13,418 nt of DNA from contig WLTJ01000018.1 of assembly GCA_009705435.1 (NCBI GenBank), positions 1-13,418 of the forward strand. The letters are read 5' to 3'. Below the pieces are notes generated by a model, which saw nothing but the letters and a program-made list of their open reading frames with translations, was not told where the DNA came from and did no database searches. This stretch comes from Actinomycetota bacterium (GTDB taxonomy: Bacteria; Actinomycetota; Acidimicrobiia; Acidimicrobiales; Ilumatobacteraceae). How positions within the stretch are numbered: the first letter of the stretch is position 1; every line of letters starts with the position of its first letter. Of this stretch, positions 6,374-11,968 are shown in pieces. A program made the position numbers and the translations under genes.

Positions 6374-6877
6374 TCAGTTTTGTAACAAAGTGTCGACGGA
6401 GGCGTCCCCATCGCGGTAGCGACGCACCAATTCCGCCGTCAAAGCGTCAATTCGATCAAATAACTGGCGGCGCAAGTCAGACTGCGCCGACTCAAAAACC
6501 TGTATTCCATTTTCCAATGAGGTCAGACCCAAGTCATCAAGGTCGGCCATGTTGTCAAAGCCCAAACTGTCACACAACGCATCAAATTCAGCCAGCAAGG
6601 GATGATCGGCGCTGACCTCGGTGTCTCGTGGTGGACGCGCCGATCCAGTACTGGGTGCAGGGCCAACTCCAGAACGCACGATCTCGGCAACAGAGACAGC
6701 TCCACTTCCATCAGCCCTATGACGCTTCACAGCAGTCACTAAATCAAGACGACCTTGAGCTAGTCGACGCACGAATGAGACGGCATCTTCTTGCTGGCGC
6801 AAGGTATCGCGCTCGGCGCGGAGATCTGGCAATGACAACGAGGCTGGATCGCCCGATGGATTCGCTGTCTGATTCAT
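6374..6877 (-). CDS. rsiG: RsiG-like c-di-GMP-binding anti-sigma factor (AmfC family)
   Basis: In Streptomyces, RsiG loaded with c-di-GMP sequesters the sporulation sigma factor WhiG; each of two coiled-coil helices carries E(x)3S(x)2R(x)3Q(x)3D. The 167-residue product here matches this exactly in its first helix: Glu30, Ser34, Arg37, Gln41, Asp45. Its C-terminal helix has the same spacing with Glu129, Ser133, Arg136, Phe140 and Asp144, so only the Gln is changed, to Phe. Between them are a low-complexity linker (about 52-90) and an acidic helical part (LLAEFDALCDSLGF). The start ATG 6877 overlaps the upstream moaD-like stop (ATGA) and has a perfect GGAGGA 5 bases upstream. No WhiG-type sigma gene is in the window. 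The family call rests on the double motif; the partner and process here are inference. Confidence 0.85.
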   Translation of the reverse strand: MNQTANPSGDPASLSLPDLRAERDTLRQQEDAVSFVRRLAQGRLDLVTAVKRHRADGSGAVSVAEIVRSGVGPAPSTGSARPPRDTEVSADHPLLAEFDALCDSLGFDNMADLDDLGLTSLENGIQVFESAQSDLRRQLFDRIDALTAELVRRYRDGDASVDTLLQN

Positions 6878-7116
6878 GAACTTCCTCCAGAGACGGGTGG
6901 CAATACCGCTACTTCATCATTGTCGCCCACGGCTGTCAAACCGGGTACCGATTCTCCGTTTAACCAAATTCGACACGTTGGCACTAAGTCAGCAAAGGAA
7001 TCTCCATAGCGTTGAATCGCGCTGGCAATGACCTCATCAACCGTTGACCCTGCCACAGTATCGCTTGATGTGCCGGCCACTTCACGGGCTCGGGCGAATA
7101 GACGCAGAGTTGCCAC
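6874..7116 (-). CDS. MoaD/ThiS-family sulfur carrier with GGSS end
   Basis: The 80-residue product is a ubiquitin-like beta-grasp protein: MATLRLFARARE at the N-terminus, WLNGE near 51-55, and NDEVAVLPPVSGG close to the end, the typical MoaD tail. In this family the C-terminal Gly-Gly is adenylated and thiocarboxylated to carry sulfur, for molybdopterin in MoaD or other products in relatives. Here Gly77-Gly78 are followed by Ser79-Ser80, so the tail would need trimming to work that way. No moaE, moeB or protease gene is visible nearby, so the pathway is unknown. The start is GTG 7116, chosen because it gives the family N-terminus; TACGCT lies 7 bases upstream. Its stop overlaps the rsiG start by four bases. 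Confidence 0.85.
   Translation of the reverse strand: MATLRLFARAREVAGTSSDTVAGSTVDEVIASAIQRYGDSFADLVPTCRIWLNGESVPGLTAVGDNDEVAVLPPVSGGSS
6883..6888 (-). promoter_or_regulatory. Shine-Dalgarno of rsiG inside the moaD Gly-Gly codons
   Basis: GGAGGA on the minus strand is both the two glycine codons near the end of the moaD-like gene and a consensus ribosome binding site 5 bases before the rsiG ATG. Together with the ATGA overlap it implies strong translational coupling and fixes the rsiG start. Confidence 0.8.
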
Positions 7117-7123
7117 TCATCTG

Positions 7124-7129
7124 AGCGTA
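7124..7129 (-). promoter_or_regulatory. Putative leaderless -10 element of the moaD-like gene
   Basis: TACGCT on the minus strand ends 7 bases before the GTG at 7116. Only 7 bases away, on the plus strand, TACCCT (7137-7142) lies 8 bases before a GTG (7151) in the frame of the divergent phosphatase gene, so the two promoters would be back to back. Confidence 0.4.
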
Positions 7130-7168
7130 CCCGCACTACCCTCATTGGTCGTGCCTCAACAAGTTGCG

Positions 7169-7789
7169 ATGACGAATACCCGTGTACTTGTACTGCGACA
7201 TGGACAAAGTGAATGGAACGCTCTTGGGCGCTGGCAAGGCCAAGCAAATCCGCCCCTCACGAGCCTTGGAATCCAACAAGCCACGGACGCCGCAGGCTTA
7301 CTCGCCACCGAATGTCCTCACTTTGACCTCGTGATCACAAGCAAACTTGAGCGAGCACACCTCACAGGCCAAACAATCGCCCAGATACTCGGTGTACCAA
7401 CAGTGCACGTTGACAACAGGTGGCAAGAAAATGATGCTGGTGAATGGCAGGGTCTGACCCCTGACGAGATTCGCGTGCAGTGGCCTGGATACCTTGAAAG
7501 TGGGCGTCGCCCACCACATTTTGAAACCGAAGAATCGACCAACCAACGCGTCGGCGCTGCGCTCAATAACATCGCCGAAGAAAATCGTGGCAAGTGCATC
7601 TTGGTGATTTCTCACGGTGGAGTACTGCGGTTATTGCGTGCCCATCTCGGCGGGCAGGATCAACGCTTCCCCAACTTGTCAGGGTCATGGTTTGAACACA
7701 ATGAATCCAGCGGATGGCACCTCGGCTCATTGCTCTACCCACTTCAACTCATTGCCGATGATCTGCGTAATAACGGCGCCGTTGAATGA
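7169..7789 (+). CDS. Histidine phosphatase (phosphoglycerate mutase-like) family protein
   Basis: The 206-residue product belongs to branch 1 of the histidine phosphatase superfamily. The phosphoacceptor is His11 in LVLRHGQSEWN (7-17); Arg10 and Arg62 (SKLERA), Glu87 and His149 (ISHGG) complete the phosphate pocket; NDAGEWQGL (88-96) is typical of phosphatases of the PhoE/GpmB type. It is shorter than true dPGM (about 250 residues) and lacks its insertions, so it is more likely a small-molecule phosphatase than the glycolytic mutase; the substrate is unknown. ATG 7169 gives the family N-terminus. GTG 7151 (six residues longer) is an alternative supported by a TACCCT hexamer 8 bases upstream. 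A longer frame from 7028 would overlap the moaD-like gene and was rejected. Its stop overlaps the transporter start (ATGA). Confidence 0.88.
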   Translation: MTNTRVLVLRHGQSEWNALGRWQGQANPPLTSLGIQQATDAAGLLATECPHFDLVITSKLERAHLTGQTIAQILGVPTVHVDNRWQENDAGEWQGLTPDEIRVQWPGYLESGRRPPHFETEESTNQRVGAALNNIAEENRGKCILVISHGGVLRLLRAHLGGQDQRFPNLSGSWFEHNESSGWHLGSLLYPLQLIADDLRNNGAVE

Positions 7790-8991
7790 GCTCTCAACGA
7801 CGACTCATTGATCGCTTTCTCGACGATTCATACTCTCCCGAAACTCGTCGTCACGTCGGCACTTTGACCATTGCTCGAATGACTACAAATGGATGCTTTC
7901 GGTTCGCCCCTCCATTTTTAGCGAGTATTTCGAACGACTTCAATATCAGTTTGTCGCGTCTTGGTTTAGCCCTGATGTTCACCGAGATCACAATGGCCAT
8001 TGCTCCCATTCTTGGTTCATATGTGGACCGCGTCCATCGCCGCACTGCCATGGCGGGTGGTCTCATCGGACTTTCAGGAGCTACTGCCTTAGCCGCAGCG
8101 AGTCCATCGCTGTGGGTCTTCATGATCGGCATTTTGCTGCTCGGCATCTGCAAATTTATTTTTGATATGGGACTCACTGCTTGGGTGAATGATCATGTGG
8201 ACTACGAACGACGCGGTCGGGTCATCGGCCTCACGGAAACATCATGGGCACTTGGTTTACTCATTGGCGTCACATCAATGGGTCTTGTGGCCTCGGCGAC
8301 ATCGTGGCGTTGGGGATACGCCGCGGGCGCACTCGGTGTGGCGCTGATGGCGGTGGTGGTCGCCACGCGTCTTGATGGTCATGATGTCGTAGGTTCGCAG
8401 CGCATTCAACAAACGCAAAAACATCCGATGCCGGCACAGGGCTTTTGGATTGTTGGGGCGATGTTTTTTTTGATGGCGGCAAGTCAAACAATGTTCGTCA
8501 CCTTCGGTTCTTGGCTCGATGACGAATTTGGTTTCACTGAGGCAGGAATATCTGCAGTGGCCTTTGGACTTGGGGCATTCGAACTTTTCGCATCGATCAC
8601 CAGTGCACGCCGCACTGATCTATGGGGCAAAGAACGTAGTGCAATATTGGGCGCAGGGCTTATTGTCCCAGCGGGCTTATTGCTCACGGTTGGACATAAT
8701 CACTTGATTTCTGGGCTGATTTTATTGGGTATTTACCTACTCGGATTTGAATTCGCGATTGTCAGTTTGTTGCCCCTCGGAGCAAATCTGATTACTCATT
8801 CACCCGCTCGCGGTCTAGGTATCGTGCTCGCTGGCGGCGCATTAGGTAGGGCCAGCATGTCGGTTATTGCCACTGCCACTTATGACTCATTCGGCATCAA
8901 TGTTCCTGCGTTCATTGGCGCCTGCTCGGCCTTATGCACAATCTTGTGCATGATTGCCTATAGCCGTACAACCAAACAGTCGGTTCTTTAA
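7786..8991 (+). CDS. Major facilitator superfamily transporter
   Basis: The 401-residue product has about 12 hydrophobic helices in two halves separated by a hydrophilic loop near residues 200-220 (LDGHDVVGSQRIQQTQK region). The MFS motif A is seen as GSYVDRVHRR (77-86) between helices two and three, and the N-terminal half has ARMTTNGCFRF (30-40). It therefore sits in the inner membrane as a secondary transporter, probably proton-coupled; the substrate cannot be read from the sequence. The ATG overlaps the phosphatase stop by four bases, so the two are co-translated and may act on related compounds (inference). It converges with nadE, sharing four bases at the stop codons, and there is no room for an intergenic terminator. 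Confidence 0.9.
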   Translation: MSSQRRLIDRFLDDSYSPETRRHVGTLTIARMTTNGCFRFAPPFLASISNDFNISLSRLGLALMFTEITMAIAPILGSYVDRVHRRTAMAGGLIGLSGATALAAASPSLWVFMIGILLLGICKFIFDMGLTAWVNDHVDYERRGRVIGLTETSWALGLLIGVTSMGLVASATSWRWGYAAGALGVALMAVVVATRLDGHDVVGSQRIQQTQKHPMPAQGFWIVGAMFFLMAASQTMFVTFGSWLDDEFGFTEAGISAVAFGLGAFELFASITSARRTDLWGKERSAILGAGLIVPAGLLLTVGHNHLISGLILLGIYLLGFEFAIVSLLPLGANLITHSPARGLGIVLAGGALGRASMSVIATATYDSFGINVPAFIGACSALCTILCMIAYSRTTKQSVL

Positions 8992-10637
8992 CCGCGATAA
9001 CCATTTGTAATCGGAAGTCGGCGATCTTTGCCAAAGGCCTTTTCAGAAACGCGCACACCAGGTGCGCCCTGACGCCGTTTGTATTCACTGAGATCAACGA
9101 GACGCGCTATGCGTCGCACGATGTCTTCGGGGTGACCCAACTCGATGATCTCTGCGGCTGTGCGATCTTGCTCAACATACAAAGCCAAGATCGGATCAAG
9201 AATGTCATAGGGCGGCAGGCTTTGATCATCACGCTGATCGGGACGCAATTCGGCTGACGGCGGTTTTGTGAGCACTGACTCGGGAATGATCTCGCGACCT
9301 GCTCGTTCATTGACATAGCGACTTAAACCAAAGACATCGGTCTTTAACAAGTCTTTGATCACTGCATACCCACCTACGGAGTCCCCGTAAATCGTGAAGT
9401 ATCCAACAGCCAGTTCGCTCTTGTTACCAGTCGTTAAAACCATCCATCCAAACTTGTTTGACAATGCCATCAGAATTTGGCCACGACAACGACTCTGCAA
9501 GTTTTCTTCAGTGAGGTCCGCTTCTCGACCAGCAAAACTAGGAGCAAGCATCGCAAGATACGCCTCAAAAACTGGCTCGATAGAAATAGTTTGACAGTCG
9601 ATTCCTAAAGCATCAGCAAGAGCATAAGCATCGGTCTGAGAACCATCAGATGAATATCGCGAAGGCATCGCCACGCCGTGCACATGTTCAGCACCCAAAG
9701 CTTCAACTGCCAACGCAGCGACAATTGATGAGTCAATTCCGCCAGACAAACCAATGACGACATCAGTGAACTTGTTCTTGCGAACATAATCGCGTGTTCC
9801 TAGAACGAGCGCGCCGTACATTTCTTCATACCGACTGCTGATCGGAGCAACAGTGGTTAGTGCATTCGTTGTGCTTGCTAGATCAAGTTCTACAACCGTA
9901 AGACCAGTCGCAAACTGCGGCGCACGTGCCAACATTTTTCCAGCAGCATCAACGACCATTGAGGAACCATCAAAGACCAATTCATCTTGACCACCCACCT
10001 GATTGACATAGACAATCGCACAATTATTTTCACGCGCCCGACCACTGAGCATCTCTTGTCGTTGCATCAACTTGCCACTGTGAAATGGGGAGCCGTTGAT
10101 ATTGATATTGACTTGCGCTCCACTGCGAGCCTGCTCGGCAACTGGTCCATCGGCGCGCCAAATGTCTTCACAAATAGAGACCGCAAATTTGATTCCAGCA
10201 ACCTCAAAAATCTGGTGCTCGCCCGAGCCTGGGGCAAATGTCCGCTCCTCATCAAAGACGTCATAGTTCGGCAGATGGCGCTTGTGGTACACCCCGTGAA
10301 TCGCACCATGGGAGCAGACAGCCGCAGCGTTATAAATCACGGGTTGGCCAGAAGATGTTTGTTCGCCGATACCTCGATCAACAAAACCGATGACCGCGAT
10401 GCAGGACCCAGTGAGTTTGGCAAGATCTTCAAGAACGATTCGATTATCACGCACGAAGCCGGATTTCAGCACAAGGTCTTCGGGTGGGTATCCAGTGACA
10501 GACAATTCGCTGAAAGCCACAATGTCGCATTTTGCAGCTACTGCCTCGGCATATAGACCGGCGATCAGGGCGCGATTACCCGCTAGGTCGCCCACAGTGG
10601 GGTTCATCTGCGCCAGGCCGATTCGCAAAGTTGCCAT
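8988..10637 (-). CDS. nadE: Glutamine-dependent NAD+ synthetase
   Basis: NadE amidates nicotinic acid adenine dinucleotide to NAD+ with ATP, the last step of NAD synthesis, taking ammonia from glutamine through an attached glutaminase. The 549-residue product has an N-terminal nitrilase-type glutaminase domain (1 to about 265) with the triad Glu44 (SELSVTGYPPEDL), Lys119 (YHKRHLPNYDVFDE) and Cys156 (ICEDIW), and a C-terminal synthetase domain with the ATP PP-loop SGGIDSS (298-304), TTGNKSELAVGY and TKPPSAELRPDQ. The length fits the shorter bacterial two-domain class rather than the roughly 680-residue mycobacterial enzyme. The ATG has TAGCCT 7 bases upstream and no Shine-Dalgarno sequence. 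It is divergent from glnII, whose product glutamine is its nitrogen donor, and converges with the MFS gene. Confidence 0.97.
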   Translation of the reverse strand: MATLRIGLAQMNPTVGDLAGNRALIAGLYAEAVAAKCDIVAFSELSVTGYPPEDLVLKSGFVRDNRIVLEDLAKLTGSCIAVIGFVDRGIGEQTSSGQPVIYNAAAVCSHGAIHGVYHKRHLPNYDVFDEERTFAPGSGEHQIFEVAGIKFAVSICEDIWRADGPVAEQARSGAQVNININGSPFHSGKLMQRQEMLSGRARENNCAIVYVNQVGGQDELVFDGSSMVVDAAGKMLARAPQFATGLTVVELDLASTTNALTTVAPISSRYEEMYGALVLGTRDYVRKNKFTDVVIGLSGGIDSSIVAALAVEALGAEHVHGVAMPSRYSSDGSQTDAYALADALGIDCQTISIEPVFEAYLAMLAPSFAGREADLTEENLQSRCRGQILMALSNKFGWMVLTTGNKSELAVGYFTIYGDSVGGYAVIKDLLKTDVFGLSRYVNERAGREIIPESVLTKPPSAELRPDQRDDQSLPPYDILDPILALYVEQDRTAAEIIELGHPEDIVRRIARLVDLSEYKRRQGAPGVRVSEKAFGKDRRLPITNGYRG

Positions 10638-10644
10638 ACAGGTG

Positions 10645-10650
10645 AGGCTA
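10645..10650 (-). promoter_or_regulatory. Putative leaderless -10 element of nadE
   Basis: TAGCCT on the minus strand ends 7 bases before the nadE ATG, with spacer CACCTGT and no ribosome binding site. The -35 position shows no strong match. Confidence 0.5.
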
Positions 10651-10682
10651 ACCGCGCCGTCGGTGTGGTCATCTGAGACTTT

Positions 10683-10695
10683 AACGGTTACCGTT
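10683..10695. promoter_or_regulatory. 13-bp palindrome, candidate operator between nadE and glnII
   Basis: AACGGTTACCGTT is a perfect inverted repeat of AACGGT around one central base, centred about 52 bases upstream of the nadE ATG. A further ACGGTT follows at 10701-10706, so the ACGGTT word occurs twice in direct orientation. The place and symmetry suit a dimeric regulator acting on nadE, glnII or both. It is not a clear GlnR box. The rest of 10638-10853 shows no gene. Confidence 0.4.
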
Positions 10696-10818
10696 CAAGG
10701 ACGGTTTTCACCCAAGTGTTGGCGCTGTTTGGTCCGTCATGGTTCACACAGCGTTCACAATCGGGCAACGACCGAGAAATGCCCCCCTGCGAGCCTTTCA
10801 ATGCCCCGTACAACTATC

Positions 10819-10831
10819 CCGGCAACGCCGG
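10819..10831 (+). other. Small GC hairpin in the glnII leader
   Basis: CCGGC and GCCGG pair around a 3-base loop, 12 bases before the glnII Shine-Dalgarno sequence. In RNA it would leave the ribosome binding site single-stranded. It could be chance in a GC-rich stretch. Confidence 0.25.
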
Positions 10832-10843
10832 ATCAAAATCCCT

Positions 10844-10849
10844 GGAGGA
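10844..10849 (+). promoter_or_regulatory. Shine-Dalgarno of glnII
   Basis: GGAGGA lies 4 bases before GTG 10854. It decides the glnII start against the longer upstream in-frame starts (10716, 10779), which lack such a site. Confidence 0.8.
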
Positions 10850-10853
10850 CCAA

Positions 10854-11861
10854 GTGGCCTATCAAGCCGAATACATCTGGATCGACGGCACTGCGCCAAC
10901 GCCCCTTCTACGCTCAAAAACAAAGATCTTGGCTGATGATGTCACGACACCTCCAGGTTGGGGTTTCGACGGTTCGTCGACAAACCAGGCCTCAGGCGAT
11001 GCATCCGACTGCGCATTGAACCCAGTCTTCACTTGCCCCGATCCCATCCGTGGTGGAGACAACATCCTCGTGTTGTGTGAAGTCTTACTTGCCACAACTG
11101 GCAAGCCACACCCCACTAACACTCGTGCAGCATGCGCCAAGGCCGCCAAGAAGTTCGCTGATCAAGAAATGATCTTCGGTATTGAGCAGGAATACACCAT
11201 GTTGCGTCCGGATGGTCGCCCACTTGGTTTTCCTGCCAGTGGTGGATTCCCAGAACCTCAGGGTCCCTATTACTGCGGTGTTGGCACAGGTCGAGTCATC
11301 GGTCGTGACATTGTCGAAGAGCACACGCAGGCTTGCATGGATGCTGGTTTGATGATTGAAGGAACCAACGCCGAAGTCATGCCTGGTCAGTGGGAATACC
11401 AAATTGGTGCCGCAGATGCCATGACTGTCGGCGATCACATGCAGATTGCGCGCTGGTTGTTGCATCGCATCGCTGAAGATTACGACGTAGTGATCTCCCT
11501 CGCCGCCAAGCCACAAAAGGGTGACTGGAACGGAGCTGGTGCGCACACCAACTTCTCCACCAAGGCCATGCGTAACGACAAGGACATGAAGGCAATCACC
11601 GCGGCATGTAACGCCATTGGCAAAAAAGTCATGGAGCATGTCACCAACTACGGACACGACATCGAAAGCCGCCTCACTGGTAAGCACGAGACCGCCCCAT
11701 GGAACAAGTTCAGTTTCGGCGTGTCAGATCGTGGAGCCTCGATCCGTATTCCTTTCCAGGTTGAAAAGACCGGTCGGGGCTATGCCGAGGATCGTCGTCC
11801 AAACGCCAACATGGACCCTTACACCGTCTGCCGACTTCTCCTTGAGACGGTTTGCGGCTGA
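10854..11861 (+). CDS. glnII: Glutamine synthetase type II (GlnII)
   Basis: GlnII makes glutamine from glutamate, ammonia and ATP. The 335-residue product is of the eukaryote-like type II, known in Streptomyces, Frankia and rhizobia. The start MAYQAEYIWIDGT is the family N-terminus; then come SKTKIL, WGFDGSSTNQA (about 36-46), FGIEQEYT, NAEVMPGQWEYQ, NGAGAHTNFST, HETAPWNKFSFG, DRGASIRIP and the C-terminal YAEDRRPNANMDPY. Type II enzymes lack the adenylylation loop of type I, so GlnE would not control it. An upstream extension of 46 codons was rejected because GTG 10854 has a GGAGGA site and matches the family. It is followed by a terminator-like hairpin and the glnA2-like gene. The leader (10638-10853) is shared with divergent nadE and holds a palindrome that may bind a regulator. 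Confidence 0.96.
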   Translation: MAYQAEYIWIDGTAPTPLLRSKTKILADDVTTPPGWGFDGSSTNQASGDASDCALNPVFTCPDPIRGGDNILVLCEVLLATTGKPHPTNTRAACAKAAKKFADQEMIFGIEQEYTMLRPDGRPLGFPASGGFPEPQGPYYCGVGTGRVIGRDIVEEHTQACMDAGLMIEGTNAEVMPGQWEYQIGAADAMTVGDHMQIARWLLHRIAEDYDVVISLAAKPQKGDWNGAGAHTNFSTKAMRNDKDMKAITAACNAIGKKVMEHVTNYGHDIESRLTGKHETAPWNKFSFGVSDRGASIRIPFQVEKTGRGYAEDRRPNANMDPYTVCRLLLETVCG

Positions 11862-11902
11862 AATTAGTAACACTCCTCGCTTGAGGGGAATAAAAACGTT
11901 GT

Positions 11903-11926
11903 GGGGGCTGGGGAAACCCGGCCCCC
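11903..11926 (+). terminator. Terminator-like hairpin after glnII
   Basis: GGGGGCTGGG pairs with CCCGGCCCCC (10 pairs, one G-U) around a GAAA tetraloop, 41 bases after the glnII stop. The following bases, ATGTCATTTATCC, are only mildly U-rich. It probably ends or attenuates glnII transcripts before the next gene, whose start is 42 bases further on. A small CCTC/GAGG hairpin precedes it at about 11875-11886. Confidence 0.6.
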
Positions 11927-11956
11927 ATGTCATTTATCCAAGACCTACGGCAGAAT

Positions 11957-11962
11957 AGGAGG
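11957..11962 (+). promoter_or_regulatory. Shine-Dalgarno of the glnA2-like gene
   Basis: AGGAGG lies 6 bases before ATG 11969 but directly abuts ATG 11963, so the second ATG is the likely start. The upstream ATG 11927 lies inside the flank of the terminator hairpin and has no such site. Confidence 0.8.
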
Positions 11963-11968
11963 ATGAAC

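Noticed and set aside
7028..7168. N-terminal extension of the histidine phosphatase (253-residue frame)
   Set aside because: It overlaps the moaD-like gene, has non-family composition, and ATG 7169 or GTG 7151 gives the expected N-terminus.
10681..10720. Glutamine riboswitch upstream of glnII
   Set aside because: CGTTCA and GACGG words are present, but the conserved GACGGAAGUAGG core and its stem arrangement are not.
10742..10760. Two TTCACA copies upstream of glnII resembling Rex half-sites
   Set aside because: They are direct, not inverted, repeats and their spacing does not fit a Rex dimer site.
10716..10853. 46-codon N-terminal extension of glnII
   Set aside because: GTG 10854 has GGAGGA upstream and starts at the conserved AEYIWIDG region; the extension has no family similarity that I know.
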